A DNA stretch of 64,000 bases from Allobosea sp. LC85. GTDB taxonomy: Bacteria; Pseudomonadota; Alphaproteobacteria; Rhizobiales; Beijerinckiaceae. Under the pieces are notes generated by a model. It was not told the DNA's origin. It did not search any database and worked only from the letters and a program-made list of their open reading frames with translations. The position numbers and the translations under genes were made by a program. The stretch lies in assembly GCF_000735605.1 (NCBI RefSeq), contig NZ_JPKG01000046.1, positions 1-64,000 on the forward strand, in the 5' to 3' direction. Below, one piece after another: positions 35,358 to 44,150 of the stretch. Numbering within the stretch: position 1 is the first letter of the stretch; every line of letters starts with the position of its first letter.

Positions 35358-37724
35358 ATGTCCGAGCCCGGCACCACCTCCCCTCCGGTTCCCTCGGCAC
35401 GCTGGCCGCTCGCCAGCGTGTTTTGCATCACCCTCTGCGCCTGGCTGGCCCTGTCCTGGCCCTGGCTCTCAGGAATCGTCACGATTCCCTGGGATGCAAA
35501 GGCCCATTTTCACCCGCAGCTGCAATTCCTGGCGACGGCGCTGAATCGCGGCCTCTCTCCGTTCTGGACGCCCTATGTCTTTGCCGGATCGCCGCAGGTC
35601 GCCGACCCGCAATCCCTGATCTTTTCACCCCCCTTCGCCCTGATCGCGATCTTCAATGCTTCGCCGAGCTTTCGTTGGAGCGACGGCGCGGTGCTCGGCA
35701 CCTTGCTGGCAGGCGCCCTCGCCCTTGTGCTGCTGTTTCGCGATCGCAGCTGGCATCCGGCCGGCGCCGTCATTGCAGCTCTGGCCTTCGCCTTCGGCGC
35801 CTCGGCAGCCTGGCGCATCCAGCATATCGGGCAGGTGCTCAGTCTCGGCTACTTCGCCATAACGCTATTGCTGCTGTCGCGCTCGCTTGAGCGCAGCTCG
35901 CTGATTTACGGTTTCGCTGCGGGAATCGTGGCCGGCTTCATGGTGCTTGGCCGCGATCAGGTCGCATTGATCGGTGTCTATGTCCTGGCCGGACTGGTGG
36001 GCGCCGCCATTGCCATGGCCGACAGGCCGCTGCGGGCCTTGCGTGCAAGCATCCTCCCGCTGCTCGTGGGAGCGCTCGGTGCCATCTTCGTCGCCACCGT
36101 TCCGATCCTGCTCACCGCCTTCCTGGCACAGGAATCAAACCGTCCCGCGATCGATCTCATCGGCGCTGGAAAGGGTTCGTTGCACCCTGCATCGCTGCTC
36201 ACCGGGCTGATCGCGAACCTCTATGGCGCGGCAGGTCCACTCGAAAACTTCTGGGGGCCGCCGAGTCCCGCCTGGGAACAGCGATTCGGGCCGCTCGATC
36301 TCTATCTCGCCCGCAACATGGGCCAGCTCTATCTCGGCTTCCTGCCGATGCTGCTGATCCTGACAGTCGGGCTGGTGCGTGGCGCACTGCTGCGGCGCGA
36401 GATCATCGCCCTCACCACTGCCGCGCTGCTGGTGCTGGTCTATGCACTCGGCCGCTACACACCCGGATTCCGGCTGATCTTCGAGGTGCTGCCGGGAGTG
36501 AATTTCTACCGGCGGCCGGCCGATGCGCTCTTCATCCTCGGGGCGCTGCTCGCGATCCTCGGCGGCTACCTGACCCATCTCGTCATGACCGACACCGCGC
36601 CACCTGCGCGGCTTTGGCAAAGGTTCGTCGAGGCAGCTCTTCTGGTCGGCGCCCCTGGCCTCGCCCTCTGGCTCGCCTGGACCATCGGGCGTGTCGGTGT
36701 TGCGACGATCCCGCTGGTCACTGCCCTACTTTGCGCCCTCTTGAGCGCGGGCGCACTGGTTGCAGCGCGCGAGTTTGCGCTGAGGGGTTCAACGCTTGCG
36801 GCCGCTGCCTTGCTGGCAGCAACGCTGACGGTGGATCTCTCCGTCAATAACGGCCCGAGCGAATCCACCGCGCTGCCCTCGCAGAATTATGACGTCTTGC
36901 GCGCCGACAGCACGAACGAGACGATTGCGCTCCTCAAGCGCGAGACGGCCCGCACCGCCGCACCGGACCGCCGCGACCGCATCGAGCTCGCGGGCATCGA
37001 TTTCCACTGGCCCAATGCCAGTCTCGTCCATCAGCTCGACAATACGCTCGGCTACAATCCCCTCAGGCTCGGTCTCTACAGCAAGGCGACTGGCGCGGGC
37101 GATCATGTCGCGCTGCCGGACCAGCGTACGTTCTCGCCGCTGATGCCGGGTTACCGCTCGCTGCTCGCCGATATGCTCGGCCTGCGCTTCATCGCGACCG
37201 GCGTCCCCGCCGAGCAGATCGACAAGACTCTGAAGCCCGGCGACCTCGTTCAGATCGCCAGGACGCGCGATGCCTATGTCTACGAGAACGCGCGCGCCTT
37301 GCCGCGCGTCCTGTTTGTCGCGCAGGCCGAGCGGGCCGATTTCGGCGCGATCCTGGCAAGCGGCCAATGGCCGGCGGGCTTCGACCCGAGAACCGCGGTG
37401 TTGTTGGAGCGAGCCCCACCACCCCTGCCCGCCGGGCCGGTGGGGCCGGGCTCGGTCCGCATCGTCGATTACGGCACCACGGAAGTCGCTGTCGAGGCGG
37501 ATGCACCGCGCGGCGGCTATGTTGTGCTCAATGATGTCTGGCATCACTGGTGGCAGGTCGAGGTCGACGGCAAGCCAGCTCAGTTGCTGCGCGCCAATGT
37601 CCTGTTCAGGGCGGTCGCTGTACCACCGGGCCGATCGAAGATCCGCTTCGTCTTCCGCCCTTTCGAGGGGCTCTACGCCGATATCGGAGCCTGGCTGAAG
37701 GCTCAGCGAGCGCCCCCGGTCTGA
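35358..37724 (+). CDS. YfhO-like large polytopic membrane protein
   Basis: This 788-residue protein has a short proline-rich N-terminus, about eleven to thirteen predicted membrane helices up to residue ~500, and a C-terminal soluble domain of about 280 residues (ending in GRSKIRFVFRPFEGLYADIGAWLKAQ). The first luminal loop contains TIPWDAKAHFHPQLQFLATAL. This GT-C-like architecture with a YfhO-type C-terminus suggests transfer of sugars from a lipid carrier in the periplasm, an inference from fold family. It starts 31 bases after the RibA stop and may share its transcript. It converges with the HAD gene. Confidence 0.78.
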   Translation: MSEPGTTSPPVPSARWPLASVFCITLCAWLALSWPWLSGIVTIPWDAKAHFHPQLQFLATALNRGLSPFWTPYVFAGSPQVADPQSLIFSPPFALIAIFNASPSFRWSDGAVLGTLLAGALALVLLFRDRSWHPAGAVIAALAFAFGASAAWRIQHIGQVLSLGYFAITLLLLSRSLERSSLIYGFAAGIVAGFMVLGRDQVALIGVYVLAGLVGAAIAMADRPLRALRASILPLLVGALGAIFVATVPILLTAFLAQESNRPAIDLIGAGKGSLHPASLLTGLIANLYGAAGPLENFWGPPSPAWEQRFGPLDLYLARNMGQLYLGFLPMLLILTVGLVRGALLRREIIALTTAALLVLVYALGRYTPGFRLIFEVLPGVNFYRRPADALFILGALLAILGGYLTHLVMTDTAPPARLWQRFVEAALLVGAPGLALWLAWTIGRVGVATIPLVTALLCALLSAGALVAAREFALRGSTLAAAALLAATLTVDLSVNNGPSESTALPSQNYDVLRADSTNETIALLKRETARTAAPDRRDRIELAGIDFHWPNASLVHQLDNTLGYNPLRLGLYSKATGAGDHVALPDQRTFSPLMPGYRSLLADMLGLRFIATGVPAEQIDKTLKPGDLVQIARTRDAYVYENARALPRVLFVAQAERADFGAILASGQWPAGFDPRTAVLLERAPPPLPAGPVGPGSVRIVDYGTTEVAVEADAPRGGYVVLNDVWHHWWQVEVDGKPAQLLRANVLFRAVAVPPGRSKIRFVFRPFEGLYADIGAWLKAQRAPPV

Positions 37725-37731
37725 AGCGCGT

Positions 37732-38592
37732 TCAGGCGAGTGCGGCCATGGCCGCGACAGGCACGGCCGGCTGCCCGGCAAGGACGCGGGTGACGCCGGC
37801 CGGGTCCACCTCGCCATCCAGGATCGTCTCTTCGCGATGGATGCCACCGGCGACGAAAAGGCTGTCGAAACCCATCATGCGTGCACCAGCGAGATCGGTC
37901 CGCACCGCGTCGCCGATCACCAGAACCTTGTCGGCTTCGATCTCGCGGCCGCCACGAGCCTCCCGGGCGGCAGCAAGCGCCAAGTCATAGGCCGGACGAT
38001 GCGGCTTGCCAGCCCAGGCCACTGAGCCACCGAGCTCCTCGTAAATCGTCGCAAGCGCGCCGGCGCAGGGCAGCAGATCCTCGCCGACATGCACGACAAG
38101 ATCGGGATTGCCGCAAATGAAGGGAAGATTGCGCGCCGCAAGGCGCGTTAGCAGCGGACGGTAATCCTCGGGCGTCTCGCGCCGATAGTCGTTCAGCTCG
38201 GTCGCGACGACGAGTTCGGCGTCCGCTTCGTTGACGAGATTGACATTGAGGCCCGCGAACACCGCTCGGTCCGCATGCCAGCCGATATGATAGATCTGCC
38301 GCATCGGGCTCGCTGCGATGAGCGCCTTGGTCACATCGCCGGAGGTCACCAGCCGATCCCAGGCCATGCGAGGAACGCGCTTGTCGTCGAGAACGCCGGC
38401 AATCTGCTCCGAGGGACCGGGCGCGTTCGAGAGCAGCACGACCGTGCCACCACGCTGCCGGAACTTGATCAACGCATCGCAGGCAGGTTCGAGGGCCCAG
38501 ACACCGTCATGCACGACGCCCCAGACATCGCTGATCAGCACGTCATAGCCGGCGAGCAAATCGCCGGCCTGGCTCAGGATCGGAACGTTCAT
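37732..38592 (-). CDS. HAD-superfamily phosphatase, class IIA (TIGR01459 type)
   Basis: This 286-residue HAD-IIA enzyme begins DVLISDVWGVVHDG, which carries the nucleophile position in an SDVWGV form. It continues with a Ser/Thr motif VLLSNAPGPSEQ and the acidic C-terminal block KVLVIGDAVRTDLAGA. HAD-IIA members dephosphorylate sugar or nucleotide phosphates. It follows the PfkB kinase gene by 5 bases on the same strand; ATG 38592 is favoured over a TTG at 38601 whose use would make a 4-base overlap. Opposed kinase and phosphatase activities on related substrates are possible. Confidence 0.85.
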   Translation of the reverse strand: MNVPILSQAGDLLAGYDVLISDVWGVVHDGVWALEPACDALIKFRQRGGTVVLLSNAPGPSEQIAGVLDDKRVPRMAWDRLVTSGDVTKALIAASPMRQIYHIGWHADRAVFAGLNVNLVNEADAELVVATELNDYRRETPEDYRPLLTRLAARNLPFICGNPDLVVHVGEDLLPCAGALATIYEELGGSVAWAGKPHRPAYDLALAAAREARGGREIEADKVLVIGDAVRTDLAGARMMGFDSLFVAGGIHREETILDGEVDPAGVTRVLAGQPAVPVAAMAALA

Positions 38593-38597
38593 CTCAA

Positions 38598-39536
38598 TCA
38601 AGCCCTTGCCTCGACGGCCATCCGCGCCTCGACATCGGCGCGCCTTGGCAGCGGCGCGACTGCGCCATAACCCAGCGTGGAAAGTGCCGCTGCGACATTG
38701 GCGTAGGCGGCGGCGACAAAAGGATCGCCGGTGCGCACATATTCGGCGAGGAAGGCGCCGTCATAGCAGTCGCCGGCTCCGGTCGCATCGATCGCGTCGA
38801 CTTTGATCGGCACGAAGCGCTGGCGCCGCTCCGGCGTCGCAACCAGCGAGCCCGCGTGACCTAGGGTGAGCGCGACAATCCTCGCGCCAAGCCCGAGATA
38901 GAAATCGGCGATCGCATCCGGCTCGCTCAGGCCCGTCAACTGGGTCGCGTCGTCAAAACCCGGCAACACGATGTCGGCCATGGCGCAGGCGGCATGGATG
39001 ATCGCCCGCGCCCGGGTCAGCGGCCAGAGCTTCAGCCTCAGGTTGGTATCATAGGCCGTGGTGACGCCGCTGGCGCGGGCCACGGCAAAAGCCTCGAACA
39101 CCGCATCGCAGGCACTTGCCGAAATCGCCTGACTGATACCCGAAGCCTGCACCACCTTGGCCGAGCGAACAGAATCGAGCGGCAGGTCGCGCGGCCCGCA
39201 GAGGCTCGCAGCCGAGCCCGCACGCAAATAGGAGAACACGTGCCCATTCGGTCCGTGATCGACGAAATAGAGCCCGGTCGGCGCGGTCGGATGGGTCGTG
39301 ACATGGCTGTCATCGACATTTTCCCTGGCCCAGAGTTCGCGGAAGGAGCGGCCTGCGCTGTCATCCCCCAAAGCGCCGACATAGGCGACGCTGGCGCCCT
39401 GCCGCGCCGCGGCGATCGCACAGTTCGAAGTATCTCCGCCATGACCGAAGCGGAAGGCACCTGCCTCGCCGCGGGTCGCGTTGAACTCGCCCAGCGGTTC
39501 GCCGATGCAGAGAATGTCGAGTGTCTTATCCGTCAC
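38598..39536 (-). CDS. PfkB-family carbohydrate kinase
   Basis: This 312-residue ribokinase-like enzyme has the N-terminal GEPLGEFN…FRFGHGGDTSNCAIAAARQG and the C-terminal ATP/catalytic signature DATGAGDCYDGAFLAEY with the catalytic Asp. Such proteins phosphorylate sugars; 2-keto-3-deoxygluconate kinase is the most similar class by its opening ICIGEPLGEF, but the exact sugar is unproven. It starts with GTG 39536. The stop is 5 bases before the HAD phosphatase start. A type A repeat lies just upstream of the start, from 39590. Confidence 0.9.
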   Translation of the reverse strand: MTDKTLDILCIGEPLGEFNATRGEAGAFRFGHGGDTSNCAIAAARQGASVAYVGALGDDSAGRSFRELWARENVDDSHVTTHPTAPTGLYFVDHGPNGHVFSYLRAGSAASLCGPRDLPLDSVRSAKVVQASGISQAISASACDAVFEAFAVARASGVTTAYDTNLRLKLWPLTRARAIIHAACAMADIVLPGFDDATQLTGLSEPDAIADFYLGLGARIVALTLGHAGSLVATPERRQRFVPIKVDAIDATGAGDCYDGAFLAEYVRTGDPFVAAAYANVAAALSTLGYGAVAPLPRRADVEARMAVEARA

Positions 39537-39589
39537 GGCACCGTCTCAGGCCAGAGCTGTTGGACGCGGCGAAAAGCCTGCGCGCCTTC

Positions 39590-39733
39590 CTAGAGCATCG
39601 GACCGAAAAGTGGAATCCGGTTTTCGGAAAAATCCGATGCTCGAACAAAGAGATAGATCGCCCATCCTGCGTCCGAATGGACGCACGGCGATCTAAAGCA
39701 TCAAGCGCCCAAGGTGGAAACGGTTTTCCGCTG
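39590..39733 (+). repeat. Type A palindromic intergenic repeat, copy A3 with partial extra module
   Basis: Hairpin 1 runs GAGCATCGGACCGAAAAGTG…TTTTCGG…CCGATGC (to about 39640). Hairpin 2 pairs TAGATCGCC with GGCGATCTA and TGCGTCC with GGACGCA (39654-39695). A further partial module, AAGCATCAAG…GGTGGAAACGG, continues to 39733, making a mosaic. It lies upstream of the PfkB gene on the other strand and downstream of the coiled-coil gene's stop. Confidence 0.85.
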
Positions 39734-39742
39734 AGTTGCGAG

Positions 39743-40969
39743 CTATTCCGCCGCTTCCCGGCTCGACGGCGGCGCCATCAGCTGATCGGCGATGCGCACG
39801 ATCTCCTGCCGCAGAGCGGCATTGTCGCTCCGTGCAGCCGGATTACTGCCGGGCTTCGCGTCCCGTCGCAATTGCGCCAGTTCCTGCTTGGTGCGCGCAA
39901 GCTCGGCTCGCACCTGAGCCAGCGCTCCTTGCAGGGTCTGCGCTTCTGCATGCTCGGTTTCGAGTCGGGCATCCCGAGCACGCAACTCGTTCTGGACCTG
40001 CGCAACCTCTTCGGCGGCCCGCTGCTTTCTGGACGCGTTCATGGATTTCTCCTGCGCCAATTCCACTTCGAGTTCCTGCTTCATCCGCACCTGCTGGTCG
40101 CGCTCCGCCTCGACCTTGCGGGCGAGTGCGGCGAGACGCGCGGCCTCTGCGGCGACCTCGACCGCACCGGAATCCACAGCAGCAAGGCCTGCCTCGGCTT
40201 GTGTCGCGCGTGTGGCCAGGGCGTCGGCGCGCTGTCTTTCGCTGTCTCGATCGGTCGTCATCGCCTTGAGCGCAGCTTCCGCCTGATCAACGGCGCGCCG
40301 GCTGGCCGCGAGTTCTCCCTCGATCACCATGACGCGCGTGCGACCCTCGACCTGCGCAACGCGATGGGCGTCGCTCTCCTGGCGGGACTGCGCGAGCTCC
40401 GTTTCGCGCTCCGCAAGCAGCGCCTCGGTCCGTTCGAGCGCCGCGCGCAGCTCTGCCAACTCTCCGGTCCGCGCATCGAGATCGGAGCCGGTGCCACGCA
40501 GCGCATGTCTCGCTTCGTTCAGGCTGCGGTCCAATGCGCCAAGATCAGTGATCCGCTGTTCAATGGTGGCGCCGGCCAGTGTCAGGGCGGCGGTTTCCCT
40601 GGCCAGCGCGTCGCGGGTTTCGGCGAGATCGGAGCGTGTGGCCGCCAGATCGCCCTCGAGCCCGTTGATGCGATGTTCGCGCGCGCCGAGTTCCCGTTCG
40701 AGCCGCCCGATCGCCATGTCGCGGCGGCCGAGCTCTTCCATCGCGCCGGCCCTTGCAGCGAATCCGCTCTCGGCCCGCTGCTCGAGAGCCCGCGCCTGCA
40801 TCGCCAGTTCCGCACGCAAATGATCTCGATCGGCTGCGATCTCCGCCAGCGACAGCGGGAATGCCGCCTCTGCCCGCTTGCGAGCCAGGCGATCGGCCCG
40901 CCGGGCGAGCGCCGGCAATGCCGCCAGCGCCAGCAGAAGGGCTGTCAGGAAGCCGAGCGTGACGAGCAT
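39743..40969 (-). CDS. Membrane-anchored coiled-coil protein of unknown function
   Basis: This 408-residue protein has one N-terminal membrane helix (MLVTLGFLTALLLALAALPA) and then an almost continuous Glu/Arg/Ala-rich coiled coil (about 40-385) with no Cys and few aromatics, ending in a short polar tail. It resembles long coiled-coil envelope or division-linked proteins, but I know no family. ATG 40969 is preceded by CGAAG; a TTG at 40984 with GGAG upstream is a real alternative. It has no obvious operon partners; the DUF1134 gene begins 102 bases upstream on the same strand. Confidence 0.75.
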   Translation of the reverse strand: MLVTLGFLTALLLALAALPALARRADRLARKRAEAAFPLSLAEIAADRDHLRAELAMQARALEQRAESGFAARAGAMEELGRRDMAIGRLERELGAREHRINGLEGDLAATRSDLAETRDALARETAALTLAGATIEQRITDLGALDRSLNEARHALRGTGSDLDARTGELAELRAALERTEALLAERETELAQSRQESDAHRVAQVEGRTRVMVIEGELAASRRAVDQAEAALKAMTTDRDSERQRADALATRATQAEAGLAAVDSGAVEVAAEAARLAALARKVEAERDQQVRMKQELEVELAQEKSMNASRKQRAAEEVAQVQNELRARDARLETEHAEAQTLQGALAQVRAELARTKQELAQLRRDAKPGSNPAARSDNAALRQEIVRIADQLMAPPSSREAAE

Positions 40970-41070
40970 AACGGCTTCGATCAAATCACGGGGCTCCGGT
41001 CAGGAACGATTCCAAGCACGAAACCCTGCCATGACAACGGCGCCATGGCCAGCAAAACGAGCCCTTCCGG

Positions 41071-41649
41071 TCAGAACGGGTTCCAGGTCGCCTGCGGCGT
41101 GAACTTGAGATAGCCGAGATTGACGCCGAGGCGCCAGCCGACGCCCGTCCGGATCGGCACCAGCGTCACGCCCTCGGCTGCCATTGCGGTGAAGCCGAAG
41201 CCACCGACGAAGTATACCGAGCCATCAATGCCGACGAATCGCTGATAGAGCGCATCAACGACCGGCAGATTGTAGACCAGCATCATGGTGCGAGCGCCCT
41301 CTCCGCCGAAGTCGAAGCCGACGGACGGGCCCTGCCAGAACACTTTGCGGTCGCCGGCATTGCGTGTGAACAGCGTGCCCTCGCCAAAGCGGAGGCCACC
41401 GACGAAAGCGCCGGACGCTTCCTGGCCAAGCACATAGCCATTGGGTTCGCCCCAGCGGCGGACGGCCTCCTCGATCGTCAGCGCAAGCCCGCGTGAGACG
41501 TTGCCGAAGAATTGATGACCGGAGCTGACAAGCTCGGTCTGGGAAAAGGACTGCGGATTCTGGCGCTGCGCCAGGACCGGCAGGCTGCTCAGGCCAAGGG
41601 TGGCTGAGACAACCGCACCGGCCAGAAGAGAACGGCGAGTGAGATCCAT
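41071..41649 (-). CDS. eipA: DUF1134 exported protein, EipA-like
   Basis: This 192-residue protein has an N-terminal export signal with a twin-Arg start (LTRRSLLAGAVV) and an AQA-like cleavage region, then a DUF1134 domain, with conserved EEAVRRWGEPNGYVLGQEASGAF in the first half and FDFGGEGARTMMLVYNL in the second. In Brucella the DUF1134 protein EipA is periplasmic and supports envelope stress resistance; the same role here is an inference from family membership. It is monocistronic as far as the sequence shows, divergent from the YHS-like gene. Confidence 0.87.
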   Translation of the reverse strand: MDLTRRSLLAGAVVSATLGLSSLPVLAQRQNPQSFSQTELVSSGHQFFGNVSRGLALTIEEAVRRWGEPNGYVLGQEASGAFVGGLRFGEGTLFTRNAGDRKVFWQGPSVGFDFGGEGARTMMLVYNLPVVDALYQRFVGIDGSVYFVGGFGFTAMAAEGVTLVPIRTGVGWRLGVNLGYLKFTPQATWNPF

Positions 41650-41826
41650 CGAGGAAACTCCGGGCTAGGCGTCGCATCCCGGCCGGGTGGCCGGATGCGC
41701 GGCGGGGCACGGCATCACGCAAATGCGCGACAATTCAGTAACCAGTTTGATACGCCCCAAGAGTATCCAACCCGTGAAGATCGCGCGGAGCTGCTCCCCG
41801 CCGTCCCCCCAGCAAAGGAATCTGTG

Positions 41827-42345
41827 ATGAAGGCCGTAAAATGGCAGCGCTGGATTTCGATCGCGGTCGGCGTCCTTGCCCTTGCCATCGCGGTCCAGCC
41901 GGTGCTGGCTCAGCCGGCGGCGCTACCCGATGGTCTTCCGGATTTGCCTGCCATTGGCGAGGAAATGCAGCGCGACATCCGTTCCGGGCTGGCATTGCGC
42001 GGCTATGACCCCGTTGCCTATCAGGCAGAAGCGCGCGCGGTTTCCGGCCGCCCGGACTATGAGCTGGTCTACGAGGGCGCAGTCTGGCGCTTCAGCACTG
42101 CCAGCAACCGCGAAGCCTTTCGTGATTCGCCCGATATCTACGAGCCAGCCTTTGCAGGCTTCGACCCGCTCGCGGTTGCCGATGGACGTGCGGTTGAGTC
42201 CGACCCGCGTCGCTTCGCGATCATTGATTCGCGGCTGTTCCTCTTCCGAAGTGAAGAGAACAAGCGCCGCTTCACCCAGGAAGCCTCCCTGCGCCAGCTC
42301 GCGCAATCCAACTGGCAGCTCGTCAGCCGGCAGATCGCTCGCTAA
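41827..42345 (+). CDS. Exported YHS-like domain protein
   Basis: This 172-residue protein has a Sec signal peptide (residues about 1-29, cleavage after VLAQ region) and a YHS-like region with LRGYDPVAYQAEARAVSGRPDYEL and VWRFSTASNREAFRDSPDIYEP. In typical YHS proteins the following segment carries a Cys (GYCAYG); here it is GFDPLAVADG, so the metal-binding Cys is missing. A second partial copy of the motif follows (RLFLFRSEENKRRF). AAAGGA lies 7 bases before ATG 41827. The TAA stop is the first triplet of repeat A4. Confidence 0.8.
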   Translation: MKAVKWQRWISIAVGVLALAIAVQPVLAQPAALPDGLPDLPAIGEEMQRDIRSGLALRGYDPVAYQAEARAVSGRPDYELVYEGAVWRFSTASNREAFRDSPDIYEPAFAGFDPLAVADGRAVESDPRRFAIIDSRLFLFRSEENKRRFTQEASLRQLAQSNWQLVSRQIAR

Positions 42346-42415
42346 AGCATCGGCCCGAAAGGTGGATTGCGGTTTTCGGAAAAGCCGATGCAATCTTACA
42401 AGGTTAGCTCATCGG
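42343..42415 (+). repeat. Type A palindromic intergenic repeat, copy A4 (second module truncated)
   Basis: Hairpin 1 (AAAGCATCGGCCCGAAAG…TTTTCGG…CCGATGC, 42344-42391) is complete. The second module is cut to GTTAGCTCATCGGC. The element lies between convergent genes and supplies both stops: TAA 42343-42345 for the YHS-like gene and the complement of 42404-42406 for cysQ. Confidence 0.8.
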
Positions 42416-43267
42416 CCCCGTCTGGCCGACAGGCGTCAGTTCCTTCGCAAGCGCGATCGCACGCCCGGCCAATCCCTCATTGCTGGCCGCCACGAAGGAT
42501 GGGTTACGATATTGCCGCTCGGCACAGCCATAGTGCAGCACGTTGCCATCGAGCTGCCGGACGACACCGCCCGCCGCGGTCAGAATCGCGTCGCCAGCAG
42601 CAATATCCCATTCCATCGTGGTTCCTCCGCGAACATGAAGATCGGCCTCGCCACTGGCGATCAGGCCGAATTTCACCGCCGAGGACATCGGCATCTGTTC
42701 ACTCTTGCACATCGCGCTGAGAACGCTGCTGCTGAGTGCGTCTCCGTGAAAGCGGCTGACCAGAACGACCGGGCCGCTCGCCGGCGTTGGACGGGCGACG
42801 ATGCGCTGCGCCACCCCGAGCGTTGAACCGTCCGGCGCGATGGCCTGTGCAAAGGCATCTTCCCCCGCAAACCAGAGCCGACCGATCTCCGGCGCGGCAA
42901 TCGCCCCCGCGATCGGCCGCGAGCCGCTGATAATGGCGATCGCGACACAATAGCTTCCGCCAGCCGCCAGGAACTCGCGTGTGCCATCCAGCGGGTCGAG
43001 TAAAATGAAGACGGGTGCGGGCTGCGCGGATTCGACGCTCTCCTCACTGATCACGGGGAAATCGGGCAGCAACCTCGTGAGGGCCGCCTTCGCGGCGTGA
43101 TCGGCAGCAAGGTCAGCGGAACAGACCGGCGAACCGTCCGCCTTGCTCCGCACATCCCTTGCGGCGCGCATGGCCAGCAGCACGGCGCCGCTGAGGCGCG
43201 CCGCCTCGGCCAGCTTCTCAGCCAGGGCATTGCGGTCGGAAAGGCGCGGATCATCGGGCGCTATCAT
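42404..43267 (-). CDS. cysQ: 3'(2'),5'-bisphosphate nucleotidase, CysQ type
   Basis: This 287-residue inositol-monophosphatase-fold enzyme should hydrolyse 3'-phosphoadenosine-5'-phosphate from sulfate assimilation. The metal-binding series is visible: ISEESVES, LLDPLDGTREF (DPLDGT) and MEWDIAAGDAIL (WDxAAG). The DGTREF form is typical of CysQ over inositol phosphatases, which have DGTTNF. ATG 43267 is preferred over an upstream start at 43324. It is divergent from chpT, with 138 bases between. The C-terminus runs into repeat A4. Confidence 0.9.
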   Translation of the reverse strand: MIAPDDPRLSDRNALAEKLAEAARLSGAVLLAMRAARDVRSKADGSPVCSADLAADHAAKAALTRLLPDFPVISEESVESAQPAPVFILLDPLDGTREFLAAGGSYCVAIAIISGSRPIAGAIAAPEIGRLWFAGEDAFAQAIAPDGSTLGVAQRIVARPTPASGPVVLVSRFHGDALSSSVLSAMCKSEQMPMSSAVKFGLIASGEADLHVRGGTTMEWDIAAGDAILTAAGGVVRQLDGNVLHYGCAERQYRNPSFVAASNEGLAGRAIALAKELTPVGQTGPMS

Positions 43268-43309
43268 GCGGATTGGGCGCCCATTCGCTGTTCTGCTGGC
43301 CAAAACACA

Positions 43310-43326
43310 GTTAACCACATGCAAAC
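43310..43326. promoter_or_regulatory. Candidate CtrA-binding site upstream of chpT
   Basis: On the minus strand the sequence reads TTTG-N7-TTAAC, close to the CtrA consensus TTAA-N7-TTAAC with two mismatches in the first half. It lies in the 138-base cysQ–chpT intergenic region, 80 bases before chpT. Confidence 0.35.
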
Positions 43327-43405
43327 CAAGATCACCTCATACCTTATCCTATCGGCGCTTCGTTTGCCATGAGCGCCCCGAAACGCTGTTCCCAGGACAT
43401 CTGCC

Positions 43406-44047
43406 ATGACCGACATCTCGCTCGAGCCGCTCGATCTGGCTGCGCTTCTTTGCAGCCGGGTCTGCCATGACGTGATTAGCCCGGTCGGCGCCATCGTCAA
43501 CGCGCTCGAGGTTCTGGAGGAAGACGATCCCTCGATGCGAGATTTCGCGCTCGAACTGATCAAGAAGAGCGCGCGCAGCGCGTCCGCCCGGCTGCAGTTC
43601 GCCCGGCTTGCCTTCGGCGCGGCGGGGTCGGCGGGCGCGATGATCGACCTCGGCGATGCCGGCACGGTCGCGAATGGCTTTCTGAATGACGACAAGCTCT
43701 CGCTCGACTGGGAGGCTCCGCGCGCGTTGCTGCCGAAGAATCAGGTCAAGCTCGTGCTCAACCTGCTGATCCTGGCGACACAGGCCGTGCCGCGCGGCGG
43801 ACGCCTCGTCGCCCGCACCACCCTGGAGGGCGAGCAGGGCAGCTTCCATATCACCGCCACCGGTTCGCATGCCCGAATTCCGGCCCATGTCGAGGAACTG
43901 CTCGCCAGCCGCTCCGAGACCGGCACGATCGACGCTCACGCCGTCCAGCCGCTTTACGCCGGCATGGTCGCCCGCGCGGCGAACATGAAGATCTCCTTCT
44001 CCATCGACGGCGACACCGTGACGATCACGGCCGACAAGGCGGACTGA
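43406..44047 (+). CDS. chpT: Histidine phosphotransferase ChpT
   Basis: This 213-residue protein shuttles phosphate from the CckA hybrid kinase to CtrA and CpdR. It has the DHp-like N-terminus LAALLCSRVCHDVISPVGA with the phospho-acceptor His at residue 21, and a degenerate C-terminal ATPase-like domain lacking nucleotide motifs, as in Caulobacter ChpT. Length is normal. It precedes cheA by 103 bases on the same strand, with a hairpin directly after its stop. Placement next to che genes and, 6 kb on, ctrA is typical of Rhizobiales. Confidence 0.92.
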   Translation: MTDISLEPLDLAALLCSRVCHDVISPVGAIVNALEVLEEDDPSMRDFALELIKKSARSASARLQFARLAFGAAGSAGAMIDLGDAGTVANGFLNDDKLSLDWEAPRALLPKNQVKLVLNLLILATQAVPRGGRLVARTTLEGEQGSFHITATGSHARIPAHVEELLASRSETGTIDAHAVQPLYAGMVARAANMKISFSIDGDTVTITADKAD

Positions 44048-44089
44048 ACCATTTCGGCCGAAAGCGCAGGAACATCGCGCTTTCAGTCC
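44041..44089 (+). terminator. Nested hairpin after chpT
   Basis: GAAAGCGC (44060-44067) pairs with GCGCTTTC (44077-44084), nested in GGACTGA…(T)CAGTCC (44041-44047 with 44083-44089). The chpT stop is within the outer arm. There is no T-run, so it could be a weak terminator, an mRNA-stabilising end or an attenuator between chpT and cheA. Confidence 0.4.
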
Positions 44090-44150
44090 TGTCTCAACCG
44101 ATCATAAACCCTTCCGCTGCATAGATGGGTGCAGCGTTGTTGCGTGGGTA

